Shown here: piece by piece, positions 11,401-22,640 of the stretch
Numbering within the stretch: position 1 is the stretch's first letter
Layout: each line of letters starts with the position of its first letter
Assembly: GCA_049999805.1 (NCBI GenBank)
Contig: JBNGIO010006060.1
Coordinates: 1-64,000, forward strand
Length of the DNA: 64,000 nucleotides
Direction of reading: 5' to 3'
Origin: Folioceros fuciformis
Lineage: Eukaryota > Anthocerotophyta > Anthocerotopsida > Anthocerotales
Program-made: the position numbers and the translations under genes
Notes under the pieces: model-generated
Seen by the model: only the letters and a program-made list of their open reading frames with translations
Told to the model about the DNA's origin: nothing
The model's database searches: none

Positions 11401-12200
11401 TCGTATCGTGTTTGATGGATTTAAGCAGAAAACGCTGGCGGCATGGAATCCATCACGGCGAAATATGCCCAGCAGCGCAAGGGTGAGGTGAGGAAGCGCT
11501 TGAACTTATTAGTGCTTTGAAAGAAAGCATCCCTCTTCCAGATTGAATAGCATTCGTGTGCCTGTGACAAGTGTGGGAACCCAGGCTTTGGAGAAGGGAG
11601 GGCAGCCTCATGCACAGATTTTAGTGCCAGAAAGGTCGAATACACTTTTTTGAGGCCAACAGTGTGCTGACCATAGATGCAGAGTGCGGCAGCCAAGAGG
11701 ATGGCGCGCTTGTTTGACGGACTAGGTCGGAAAACTGACACGGAATGCCATAATGGCAGGATATTGGAAGGATGTGCACTGAACGTCCTACAGTTTGGTG
11801 CTGTGTTGTGGAGTCTGTAGCTGTTGAGGTAGTATTACCTCTGCATCAATGTGGAGCTCCTGCTTTCAATGTTAAGTACACTATCAGGATCCAGAGTCGG
11901 AAATACTCCCATGCATTGCTCAATGCCAGTAACAGATGCGTGTAAAGTACCGTCACTTTTAGCAAAACCTCCTGCTTTTTTGGGAGAACAGCTTACGGAG
12001 ATGGAGTTCCAAGCGGGCACAGCCCGCCAGAGGCAAGAGATGGTCTCCAAACCGGTCAAAGTCTGTCCACCTCATTTTCCCTAGCTCCAGAAATTGATGC
12101 TAGTGGTGGTCACATATCTGTCACTTCCCAACTCGGTCTGCTCGGCTGTGGCTGGACTTGCCTTGCCAGAGGAATTGCATTTACATACACATTTCTACTA
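11400..12200. other. Stretch 3' of SUFE1 without a recognised gene
   Basis: Open frames on both strands (11421-11741 minus, 11851-12084 plus) have no recognisable domain. Part is likely the 3'UTR and downstream region of SUFE1. Confidence 0.5.
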
Positions 12201-12202
12201 GC

Positions 12203-13431
12203 CTACTTCTCGTACTCGGCCGGGGTCTTCGTGACCAACGAAAGAGCATGCACGCCAGTCTTGAGCTCATCGTGCAACAGATCGTAGATAAGTCGGTGCC
12301 TTTTCACCAGACTCCTACCTTCAAATTCCTTGGAAACAACCTTCAGACTGGCAACAAGAGACCCATTAACACGCAGAACTGAAAGCGCAACGGATGAAAC
12401 CCTTTCAACTACACAACTCACTTAAAGTGCGTTTCCGATGCACCCTTGTGCACCCCGGCATGCCCTGCATGTTGATGCGACACATCCTCCAGCTCGAACA
12501 CGGTTGGAGACAACGCTTCTCGTACCTATTCAAGCACACACACCAACGTGTTTACGAAGATGATACCGAGCCAAGGACAGTGCAGGAAATGTGCCATGAG
12601 GAAGCTAAAACCTACCTTTTTGCTGATGCTCGCGTATTTGGATTCCATCACGGCAGTAGCTTGGGCTGGCCTCGCGCTCTCTGCAGCAAGGCCCGTGTGG
12701 GCTGCACCCCCGGTTTCCTGTTCCCGGTTCCCCGACCCGCTACTGAGCTCCCGCACTCCCGCCCCAACCGCTGTCGATTGAGATGCTCCCAGTCGCTCGG
12801 CCTCCATGTACAGGTGCAATGTCTTCTTCTGAATCAACTTGAGCATGTTAAAAAAGCCATTGCTCCGGGAAGGTGTGAGGCTCTGCTTCAGGCCGAGCAT
12901 CTGAATGAAATCCGGGGACACCCTGAGTATCTCAGCAGGAGTTGAACCGGACAATCCCTCCACCAGGAGGGCTGCCAGACCCTTGGTGAGCGCGGAGTCC
13001 GACTCCGCCTCGAAGTAGAGCCGCTTGTCCGGGTCGAGAATCGGCCGCACCCAAACCTGCGACACACAGCCCTCGACTTTGTTCTCCTGGGTCAGATGCT
13101 CCGGCGCGAGGGGCTTTAACCTCTTGGCGTAGTGCAGCAGCTGCTCGTACTTGGCCCGAGGATCGGACACCGACTGGAACAGCTTCACGATCTCCTGCAG
13201 CTTGGGCGGCAGCTCCTCAACAGCCTGCTCGGCCACAACGCCTTTTCGCCTCCAGCAAGCGTGCCACCTCTTAGCTTGGCTGAATTCCAGCGACGACGAC
13301 GGTGCAACAAACAAGGCCGAGGAGGCGGACAAATGCGACGCCTTGGCAGACGCGATTCCCGCTACGAGAACCCCTGCCGGTATTGGAGATCGTATTCCAG
13401 GCAATACCAAGGCCTGATGGAACGCAGCCAT
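12203..13431 (-). CDS. SUFE1: SufE-BolA fusion, plastid cysteine-desulfurase activator
   Basis: Three exons (13431-12616, 12525-12422, 12347-12203) join in frame to 354 residues, close to Arabidopsis SUFE1. Residues 1 to about 65 look like a transit peptide. The SufE domain follows (about 70-200), with the sulfur-accepting Cys in KVEGCVSQVWV and the conserved LLHYAKRLKPLAPE segment. The last 90 residues are a BolA domain with VSHQHAGHAGV and VKRHRLIYDLLHDELKTGVHALS. SufE stimulates the desulfurase (NFS2 in plants) and takes its persulfide for Fe-S cluster assembly; the BolA part is linked to monothiol glutaredoxins. The in-frame ATG at 13431 gives a good targeting peptide. The gene is convergent to nothing nearby; RPL10A lies upstream on the same strand. 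Family and fusion are clear; plastid targeting is inferred. Confidence 0.93.
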
Positions 13432-13745
13432 GCCTGCAGAAATGGTGCAGTGGATCCCTAATAAAGTTGCTATGAAAGACAGCTTGCGTTATATAACCGT
13501 GTAGAATTCCAGACGAAGGATTGGAGATGCCGCGAGAGCGACCCTTGCGGACCAGCACACTAGCCAGACAATTTTTGTATGACAACTCAATTTCGGCGCC
13601 GGCAGATTCCGCTCAGCAATTTGCACAGAAGCCACAGGCTGCCAAGGGAAGAGTGGAAGCTGCCAGACCACCAACACTATATCGGCAATCGTTTTGGTCA
13701 GAAGTCCTACAGTAACAAAAATTATTCTGCCTATCCTCTCAATAA

Positions 13746-14650
13746 TCAGTATATCCGGACGGGCTTTCCCATCGTGGTCTTGAGATAGAGCACCCTCACC
13801 TGGCAAAAGCAAGCTGAGATTCAGTACAAGAAGGGACTCGATGAAAAAGGGAGGAGGAAAGGAAGGGAGAATCCGACACTCACGTTTTGCCAGTTTTTCT
13901 TCAACAAGGAGACCAGGAAGTTGACGCTCAGCTGCACATTTTGGAAGATCTGCTTCTCTTCCATCTCGCAGTTTCCTATTGCCACCCCCATGCACAGCAC
14001 CTTCTTCAGCTGGAACTTCACCATGGACTTGGTCTCGATGACCTTGGACTCGAGAGACTCCTGGTGCGAGACGAGAGCCGGAAATTTGCCAGCCTTGTTC
14101 AAACCGGGGCCCAGTAGCCTAGGAATTTGCTTGATTACAGCCTCTGAAGCCAAAAACGCATGGTACTTCTTCGCCAGCTTCTTCACCAGCTTCTTGTTCT
14201 TATTGAGCTTCTTCAGGCTCTCCACATCCATATTGTCCAACCCGATCTTGACTGCCTGCGCGGCGAGAGGAAAAGGAAAAAACATGATGTACAAGGTGGC
14301 GAATCCCGTAATTGCTCTGAACAAGCTGATCAGAAGCTGGCGGCATCTTACCTACCTCCTCAATGTGCTGCGCGTCCCCGAGCATGCAGACTTTCATCTT
14401 AGGGCGGGGTTCATGCGGCAGCCGGACAGAGCCGCTGAACCGCTTATCCTTCTGCGGATCATAATTCTTCAACCCTATCTGCAGTTCCACTGTCTGCGAA
14501 AACTTCTTCGGCTTCTCCTTCACTTCAGCAAGAATCTGGGAGATGGTCTCCCTCACAACCTCAGCCTGCAGCTTACTGCAACATCCCGACAGCAATCCCC
14601 GTTACCGAAAGCGCGTCTACGACACGGAATCCAAATACCCCGTACCTCAT
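13746..14650 (-). CDS. RPL10A: 60S ribosomal protein L10a (uL1)
   Basis: Four exons (14650-14646, 14575-14356, 14255-13884, 13799-13746) join to 216 residues, the usual length of plant L10a. Exon 1 is only five bases, ATG AG, and exon 2 begins with the T that completes Ser. Recognisable blocks are [56 protein letters not shown] and KKNWQNV, ending [14 protein letters not shown]. It forms part of the L1 stalk of the cytosolic large subunit, which guides release of deacylated tRNA. It is divergent from the LEA-like gene, with about 590 bases between the start codons. Its 5' end was copied to 8.1-8.6 kb. Confidence 0.96.
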
Positions 14651-14919
14651 GGCTGATTTTAGTGACGAAGGTGCTGCCCGCTGTAAGTCTTCCCGCGCAA
14701 CACGTCGGACTCGTCGGAGCCTAAAAGAGTTAGTAGAGTGTCGTTACTCCCCGTTTACTCCTTCAGGTTCTAGGGCAAAGAAATGCTTACTTGAAAAGCA
14801 ACCTGACCTAACGACAGACGCCACGGTGGTTAGTCGTCATTTCACTTCTTACCACATGAAATTTTCAAAACAAGGTCAGGTCCGGTGACAGCGTAAGTCA
14901 TCCACTATTTAGGAGCTTT

Positions 14920-14962
14920 GGGCCTCGTCCCCAGGCGCGTGGCTTAGACAAGAAGCCCAGGT
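14920..14962. promoter_or_regulatory. Two TGGGCY (site II-like) elements upstream of RPL10A
   Basis: TGGGCC at about 14922 (plus) and the complement of TGGGCT at about 14955 lie some 270-310 bases upstream of the RPL10A start. Site II elements are common in plant ribosomal protein promoters. The distance is on the long side, and they could equally serve the LEA-like gene. Confidence 0.35.
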
Positions 14963-14986
14963 GGCGGGAGAGGAATGGAGAAGCCG

Positions 14987-14994
14987 CCACGTCG
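14987..14994 (+). promoter_or_regulatory. ABRE-like ACGT element upstream of the LEA-like gene
   Basis: CCACGTCG lies about 250 bases before the LEA-like start codon. ACGT-core elements of this kind are bound by ABA-responsive bZIP factors, which would fit LEA regulation. This is one site only; function is inferred. Confidence 0.35.
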
Positions 14995-15239
14995 CCTTGT
15001 GCCAGCTTGCCACGGCAAGGCGCCACCCAGATGCATGCAAGCCAGGGGTGAAGGATGATGCCATTTATCCTGCCAGGGCCTCCAACTTCTGCACTGGATC
15101 CTGCTCAGCTTCGCACAGCACTCTTTGATTCGCTCTTGTACATATTTGGGATCGCATGCTTTGCGAGATCACACTGCGAGCTTCCAGCGTGTTTGGACTG
15201 TAAACTTCTTTGTATGTACTAGTACTCCTTCGAGCGATC

Positions 15240-16778
15240 ATGGCGGGGATCAGGACGTGGAGTGTGCTGTTGCTCCTGCTTGCTTTCAGTGCTCTGACGC
15301 TGCAGGTTAGCGGTTCCATTTTCGGGGACAAGTCTACTGGGGAGCAGTTTCAGGAGGGAGCCGAGACCGCGGGTTCCAAGGTCGGGGAGACTGTGAAGGA
15401 GGGACAACACCAGGTTGAGGACACCGTCAACCTGGCGGAGGAGCACTCTAGGTCGTGGGGCGATTGGGCCAAAGAGAAGATCGGCACTTTCGCAGACACA
15501 GCTGCCAAGTGAGTGTTCTGATGTACATCCATCAGTCGTGCTCTTTCCAGTTTCCCGGGCTGCATGTTGACTGCTATTACTTGGGACTGCGCCGGTTCGC
15601 AGGGAGGCTGGAGAACAGTATGAAACGGCTGAAGAGGCTGCTGAGGCAGCGGGCACGAAGTCCTCCGAGACTGCCCAGAGTATCATTCAGGAGATCGCAG
15701 CCAAAGCCAAGGAGACCTTCAACAAGGGCAAGGAAAGCTTCAGCGGCAGAGCTTCCAGTTATACCTCGTTGCTCTTCTTTAAGCTTGGCCTTCATGCTTA
15801 TAATATGTTGTTTTAAGGCGGGTGCACGGGTAATTAATTGACACAACTTCCATGAACTTCGTAACAGGAAGCCCACCCAGGCCTAATCTATGCAACGAGG
15901 TGTTATTAATGCCTGTTTGCTTGATTGTGTGCGAGACAGGCTTAGAGTCACGGCAATACGTAGTCGAGGGACAGATGTAGTACTTTGTGGTGTGGGAGTA
16001 CAGTGGTGTCAATCCTGACCTGATGTCGGTGTGTTGGGCCCTGCCTTTGTTGAGAATGATTTCCGGGGTAGACGTAGGCCTAAGACGGGAATTTGGGCTT
16101 TTTGCAGCTTATTACAAGCATTGGGCTTCCGTGGTCAGAAAGAACTTTGATTCATTGAGGAAAGGTTGTACAGATACACACAATACATGACTAGTCGGCA
16201 GAACCGTCTTTCTCGCGATGGGAACGTGGTCTTAGCAGCAGCAGCAGCATAGTTAACCTCGTAGATGTCCACAGTCCAGTCTATTCTTTCCATCTCTTTG
16301 TATCTGATCCCGACCTCTGCTTTCTCTCGTAGGCGTCGAGCCAGAGATCCGGCAGGTGGTGGATGAGACCAAGGACACTGCCCAGGAGACTGGTCAGAAG
16401 ACCAAGGACACTGTCGAAGAGACTGCTCAAAAGACCAAGGACACTGCCCAGGAGTCAGTTAAGGAGAACAAGGACACCGCTCAGGAGTCAAAGGACGCTT
16501 CCCAGCAGAAGGCCGAGAAAGTGATTGGTAAGTCGAAGGAGACCTTGGAAGATACTGCTAGGGAGACTGTTGAGAAGGTTGGCGAACAGGGGAGGGCTAA
16601 GTCCGATGATGCCGTGGATGCTGCTAAGCGAGTCTGGGAAGAAGCGAAGGGCAAGTCCACTGAGGCTGCCGAAGAGGCCAGGACCAAGTACGAGGAGGCG
16701 AAGGAACGAGCTTCGCAGACCGCCCGTGAGGTTGGTGAGAAGGTGAAGCAAACCGTTCCCCCAAAGGAGGAGCTGTGA
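15240..16778 (+). CDS. LEA-like amphipathic repeat protein with a signal peptide
   Basis: Three exons (15240-15508, 15603-15757, 16333-16778) join in frame to 289 residues. Residues 1-25 (MAGIRTWSVLLLLLAFSALT...) form a clear secretory signal peptide. The remainder is hydrophilic, rich in Lys, Glu, Ala, Thr and Gln and nearly free of Cys and Trp. It has 11-residue-type LEA group 3 (LEA_4) periodicity: repeated KTKDTAQET/KTKDTVEET units in exon 3 and a long AKETF...GKESF helix in exon 2. Such proteins are disordered when hydrated and fold to amphipathic helices on drying, protecting membranes or proteins. The signal peptide suggests ER, vacuole or apoplast, not the common cytosolic site. The exon 2 donor (GTTATA at 15758) is weak and is the least certain junction. 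Confidence 0.85.
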
Positions 16779-17029
16779 AGAGATCATCGGAGTCCAGAAA
16801 CTTGTTACATTTTGTCACATCTGTTTCTCATGAACCGCATCGAGAAGGTGTACACGACGAGGTGAACAGACTGTTAGGGTAGTAGGCGAGGGAGTGTGTA
16901 CGATGAAAGATGCTGTAAAGGAGCTCAGTTGGTTTCAACTAGTGTTCTGTATATGACAATTGCAACTGGTTTGTAAGTGGGTTGTAATATTGAAGAGTTT
17001 AAACCTTGGTTCTCACTAGCTCCTTGTTG

Positions 17030-18290
17030 TCTTACTACTCAGGACTGTAGCTAAGATTTCAGTGTGTACACCGGCCACTATTAACATGTCACGCAGAGTT
17101 GTGAAGCCAACGACGAACCGACGAGTAATCGCCAGTGCGGAGGTTTTGTTTGAATGTTGGAACAAATTACTCCGACCCCGTGTTCTGCTTCTTCTTAAAG
17201 TTTGAACAAACCGAGTGCACATTTCCATTGGTTGCCTGTGAGCACATTGGATTTGGTAATGCACACCATGCCGCTGCTGAGGCGTCGAGAAGGCATCGCT
17301 GTTGTTGGCAAAGCGGAGAAACCTGCCTTGGGTGCGCCGATCGTTCCGAAGGAGCTGGTTCAACGCCAAGGCAGATGAGTGCTTGCCCAAGCTGTGGAAA
17401 AGGAGGAGAACGTTCCGAACTCTTGCGTGCTGCTAGAATCCAGATCTACGATGTTCTCGGCCTCCGGAGAGGTGCTGTCAGCACTGGTTCTGGCCAGGGG
17501 CGGGTCCAGCGATGGGTCCTGCGCCTCGCTGCCGTAAAGGGGTGTATCCTCTTGACGAAGAGTGGCAGTGCGCAAACCCTACGATGTGTGACCCGGACAG
17601 GGCCACCAGGTCGGTGCGCGTCTGGCCCAGGGAGAAGAAGCACGCCTGGATCTGATTGAAGGAGGAGTCGGTGGCAGGGAGATGAACCACGCTGGCTGCT
17701 GCAACCGTGATGTCCCGCGGCCCGAACTGCGCGGTCCACGATGGCCCGCCCGCCAGCACCACCAGGCCCGGCATTCCTGCGCCAGGATGTCGGCGCAGGA
17801 CATCCGTCCCCGGCACTTGGCCTCACCTCGGCCTTCACGCTGTCGATGGCGTCGAATCCGTTGGCGTACAGATCCGTGCTCCCGACCGCCTGCAGCACCG
17901 AGTGCGCACCACGGATGAAGATGGAGCCGTCCATGCCCTGCAGTCCTGAGTTTGATGATGCGCGGGATTGTTCCCACAGGAGAAGCTAGCGACCGTAATG
18001 TTTGGAACCGGGGATCGATACGAGATTCCCATTCCCCGCAAACGCGCCGTGGAAGCAGAGGCGGAGCGTAAAGGAGATGGAGAAGGCATCCGTGTTGAAG
18101 CAGTCAGTCATGGCCTCCTTGATGTTTGCCGCCGCGTCTGGGCAATAATGGTTGCAGAAATCCTGCGACAGCTGCGCATGGCCCGCGTCTGGGAGCCCTG
18201 GAGTCTGGGAGGGGAAACAGCTCGGAATGGCCGCAACGGACGGCAGGGCCCTACCTGTGTTCCGCCTGCTGGCTTCCGCGTCGAGCAAAA
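17030..18290 (-). pseudogene. Class III peroxidase pseudogene
   Basis: Peroxidase signatures occur in the right order on the minus strand but in different frames. The N-terminal segment LSQDFCNHYCPDAAANI is near 18190. The distal-His region is FHGAF where FHDCF is expected (about 18070). Then come GMDGSIFI (about 17935), CADILAQE (about 17790), VLAGGPSW (about 17755), and the proximal-His block DLVALSGSHIVGFAHC (about 17620-17570). FANNSDAF (about 17300) and VLTGNQ (about 17235) close the C-terminus. At least three frame changes lie between adjacent motifs where no good introns are seen, and the distal Asp/Cys are lost. The family normally makes secreted haem enzymes of about 320 residues acting on phenolics and cell walls. 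This copy is very unlikely to make an enzyme. Confidence 0.85.
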
Positions 18291-18860
18291 TTGTGCTTAC
18301 GGGCGGCAGTGTCGACGTGAAGGGGAGAGCGGGTGGTTAAATCTGGCAGCGAGGATACCTGGCGCTTCTGGGCGACCGGAGAGAGCTCGGGCACAGTGCA
18401 GTATCTTGGCCGACGCATCTTGCCGTAAGACACGGTGGGACTTCGGAACCATCGGGGCGTCTGGGGCGTGACTGCCGTGGCCATGCTACTTTCTACTTTG
18501 CAACCACAAAAATGATGGACTTCACCATCATCATTTTGCGAGCCTCGGTCGTCTCAGCTGGCGTACAGAATTGTGGCTCTGTCTAGAGTCGTGGACTTCA
18601 GAGTAGAGGCCCCACAGTTTTGATTCGCCCATGTATGCATACAGCATGCTGCTGGGTTTGGGCAGTGGAACTGTATTTAAGGAAGGGTGGATCTACCACA
18701 AAACTAGAGGTAACAACCTGCTGGATATCCATGAGCCGATGGAAATGTATCTGGAATGCTTGGGACAAGTTACAACTTCCAGACCGGTGTACAGTTTTCA
18801 TGAGTTTCTCCCCAGACTGACGAGATGGCCAGGCCTCTGGGGACATTGATTTGGCAGCAA

Positions 18861-20825
18861 CTAGTTTGATGCAGGTATGTTCAAAGCTCCCATAGACAAG
18901 AGTCTTGGCAGAATCTGTGCCCACATATAGAACACATCATCAGCCGGTTCATCCTTCTGACCCAAACAGTCACGATAACAAATTGCAAAGACACAATTAC
19001 CTCTCCAGACCGAGCTTCAACCTTCAGAGATACGAACTCATCTGCCCGCGTTGGGCCAATGTTCACAACTGCTATAGGTGCTCCACCCTCGTGAGCTGCT
19101 CTGCAATTGGAAGGAGGAACGCTGTTAGATAGCCTGTCCATGCGTACCAGCACAGTACTGGTGCATCACAAAGCGGGTGTGAGAAAGAGCAGGCCAATAC
19201 CGAGCAAGACGGAAAGCTGACAGAACCATCAGCGAGGACCCCACAACTAGCACAGCATCAGCTCCTTTCACCATTGCTGATGCAGCCTCCACTCTGGCTA
19301 CTGGGACATTGTCTCCAAACAGAACAACCTACACAAGGGCACCTGTTTCCGTTTCAGCCAAAGACTGATGAAAATGCAGCAGCTCGGCAAACCAATTTCA
19401 TTAGAACAAAAGACGCCACAATACAACAGCCTTCCCTTGTGCATAACTAAGGGACACTGTAAAAGATCAGAGGCTCACGTCAGGCTTGAAAACGCCTCCA
19501 CAGTTATCACAAGCTGGAATGTGGAAGTTTTCTTTCAGGACGAACTCGTCGCCGATCTCCACGTCACCATCCGGCCGTTGCTTCATTCCAAAACTTGCAT
19601 CTGATCCTGGCTCTCCTGCCATGGCCACCTCAAGTGCTAGACACCACTGTTTCGGGAGGAAACGCCAGGTTAGTGCTCACACAGTTCAACAGCGTCAGAT
19701 GTTGTCAACCACAGCGCTGGATACCTCTATGTTAAGCTGCTTCAATCTGTCTTGAAATGCAACACGGCTGACCATGTTGCCACAGCCTAGGCACACAACG
19801 TTGTGGGTTGTTCCGTGAAGTTCAATTGGATTACTGCCAGCCCTATGGTGGAGTCTGCCAGCAGCGAGATGCGGGTGCTGTCAAAAATTCGTTGCCCAAT
19901 CCACATAATGCATGTACCATAGCCAGGACTTCACATATACACCACAAGTCACTCACCTATCAACATTCTGTGTGATTAATCCCGTCGAGTACCCTCTTGC
20001 CTCGAGCTGAGAGAGTGCAATGTGAGTAGGACCCGGTTTGACCACAACAAATCGGTACCAGCCTGCATAACTTCTTGCCCAGTATCTTCGACGACTCGCT
20101 GCTGAGCGAACGAATTCCTGTGCAGAAGAAGCAGCTCATGGTAAATGCTGTCTGCTGGCCCGTGTGTGATCCTGTTAATAAGGGATGTTATGCAGAGCAA
20201 TATCAAGCACAAGGAAACACTGCACTGCACTGCGGGCTTACCTGGTGGGTTATGGGCTTGAATCCAGTGCTGTAAGCTCCATTCGGGCTGGCCACATGTA
20301 AACACGATAGGGGCTTTCAGCTACATTCGAAGAAAAACAGGAGACCACTTCAGACATGTCAGAGATGCACCTTCTGTAATCAGGGATTCCACTTTCAGTA
20401 CTCACTCCGGCACCTGTCAAAACCACGAGTCGTTTGCTGCAATTACACCAACAACACAAAAAAGCAGAAGTGAACCTGATTCCGGAAAACGAAGACCAGC
20501 ATCAAACCAGTCCATCTGCCAGACAAGAAAGTACTACACACGATTGCGCGAAGATGGCCTTAAGCACGGCATGCTTCCTTCTGTACCTTCCAACCACAAA
20601 GTCGTACAGGCGTTCAAGTTGGCGCAAATTTGGAGGAGGCGCATCCGGGACCAATTGACCTCTGCGTAACGTCTGCGTTTCGGTCACGGCTTCTTGTCGG
20701 CTTCTTACCGCAAATCCACACCAGTTCCTCTGATCACTACCAACCGGAGCAAGGCCAAACTGGAAATAAGGACGGAGTAAGGCAGATCGGCACACATCAA
20801 CCATCTTCGGCCTCAGCATGTTCAT
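18861..20825 (-). CDS. SRT2: Class II sirtuin, SRT2/SIRT4-like NAD-dependent deacylase
   Basis: Nine exons (20825-20587, 20436-20371, 20287-20242, 20117-19957, 19854-19725, 19646-19479, 19328-19201, 19100-19001, 18914-18861) join in frame to 363 residues. The NAD-binding GAGVSTESGIPDYRSPNGAY, the SRRRYWARSYAGW block typical of class II, TQNVDRLHHRAG, catalytic His in ELHGT, two CxxC zinc pairs (CLGCG and CDNCG), VGSSLMVLSAFRLAR and NIGPTRAD are all present, ending ILPRLLSMG. SRT2 enzymes remove acyl groups from lysines, mostly in mitochondria; the basic N-terminus of about 65 residues fits an organelle presequence. The ATG at 20825 is chosen because the open frame upstream lacks another ATG. 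Confidence 0.93.
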
Positions 20826-20975
20826 CACACGAGGACGACTGGTGGGAAGATCGAAGGAGGCTGTAGGGTGCAGTGCAGAGAACGTAATGGCAAGGCGGGG
20901 AGACTGCAGGACTTGCAAATCGGCAAGTGAAGTCGCCGAACATGAAAGGAAACGCAGTCCGGGAGTTTACGCTCT

Positions 20976-21760
20976 TCATCCACTGAAGACGGTGACGGTG
21001 CGAACAGCACTTTCATCGTCGGAACTTACGAAGTGGGACAACAGTTGCTCGAAGAAGGCCGGGCAGGTCGGGGCGTGCAGCCCTGGCTGAAGAACTCCTG
21101 GAAGCCAGGTTGGGTTGGGTGGATGCGTAGTTCCTCTGGATTCTTGATATGTAGCTGCTGGCATGCAGCGTGCACTATGGCCTCGACCCCTCGCGACACG
21201 GAAGGTCCGGTTGGGGGGAAACTGTAGCCACCTATGGCAGCCAGGCACTTCACTGATGCTGTCCAGGCGATGGGAATCTGGTGCAGGCAAACTACAGGAT
21301 TTCTCAGTCTGACTCCTACTTTGCTGCAAAGTTGAGCGTTGCGGACGACGAAGTGCTGGGACCTTGCCCAGAGTCGTGAGCCCATGCTTTCGTTGTGAAA
21401 AGGCCCGGATCAAACACGGTCTTGTGCAACCACATCCCGCAGATGTATGCTTTTCACGCAGGTTGCAAGAAGGCACGAATGTATTTGAAGCTGTCGTCAA
21501 AGCAGATGTCATCCTGGGCCCTTCCATAATCTCCGCATATGTGAAACATGGACTGTATATCCAGCCTATCCCACTGCCGGTCAGGTTGTGAATCCTGCCT
21601 TCGTGGTTGTACTAGCAGCTTTTCATACCCTTGTTCAAAGGGCCCAGACTTGCAAACTGGGCACCAGGTGAATGCTGATGTGATGGCCGGTGAGATTGGG
21701 CCTAACATGTTGGTGGACATCTCTGCAAGGTGCGGCAACTTTCAGGACGCTTAAACAGTG
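20976..21760 (-). pseudogene. Decayed or unrecognised protein-coding remnant
   Basis: Protein-like segments lie in order on the minus strand but in different frames. About 21738-21460 contains a Trp/Asp-rich stretch with MFHICGDYGRAQDDICFDD. About 21380-21030 contains FVVRNAQLCSKVGVRLRNPVVCLHQ, followed by AAIGGYSFPPTGP and NPEELRIHPTQPGFQEFF. The composition looks like a folded enzyme and not random translation. I do not recognise the family. No good intron joins the segments, so a broken gene is the simplest reading; a multi-exon gene with missed junctions is possible. Confidence 0.4.
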
Positions 21761-21779
21761 TCTGACGGACCTGGTCGAA

Positions 21780-22640
21780 GAGTTGAGGCAACATGCACAT
21801 CTCTGTTAGCGGGGGTACCGGGCACCCCTAGCAGAGCATGGGTCCAGAAGTCCAGAAACCCTTAACGTTCTCAGTCCTCAGGATTTAGGGTTGAAGGTGC
21901 CTCGATGTTGTTCATCCGGAACAGGCTGGTGACCATGTGCCAAATGTGGAGCACCTGCATGTTCACTCCCCCATCCAGAAATACATGTAGGTGCCTGGAG
22001 AGGCGACTGCATTTACTAGCAGCCTCCTGCTGGACACGTATTCATAACGTGGTAGCTTGGAGGATATATTGAATGCTCTGCCTAGCGGCTACGCCGTAGG
22101 CGACCATGGTGACAAAGCAATCCAGTGCGGTGCAGACATGCAACGGCAGGAATCGGCCTGATGAGACGACTCATCTGTAATTAGAATCCATCCTTCACGA
22201 TCGGCATCTCACTTTGGTTTGGGGAAACGAAGCCTCCAGCTGTGTGTCCTAAATAGCCAACTACTAACAGGGCCTGCGCTTAATCTGTATAACACTCGAG
22301 AGCCAACGACAACAATTTTTAGATATTTGTTGTATGTACATCAGGCATAGGAAAACGAAAAAAAGACTGCGATTGACCAGACGGTCGACCACGACGGTAC
22401 AGTAGATACCCGGATGATAACCAACCGTTGTTGTGCAAGGTCAGGACAAAAGAGACCCGAATCCCAAAACAACTTTTCTCTGGAGGGAGCCTGGGATTGG
22501 CTCGCTAAGCATGCGATGATGCGACCAGATTAGAGCAAAACGCATGAGCTGTTGTTCCTTCGCCAACATGGCCTTCGGGGCCTGCCACTGCCGGGTCCTC
22601 AGAATGAGGTGAGACGCCTTGTGGATCCATCACCCGAAGT
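21780..22640. other. Intergenic stretch between the 21-kb remnant and the F-box helicase gene
   Basis: No gene recognised. A TTTAGGGTT telo-box-like element occurs near 21887. This region probably holds the promoter and 5'UTR of the helicase gene. Confidence 0.45.

Noticed and set aside
17446-17989. Overlapping plus-strand frames in the peroxidase region
   Set aside because: They are shadows of high-GC peroxidase sequence; only the minus strand carries family motifs.
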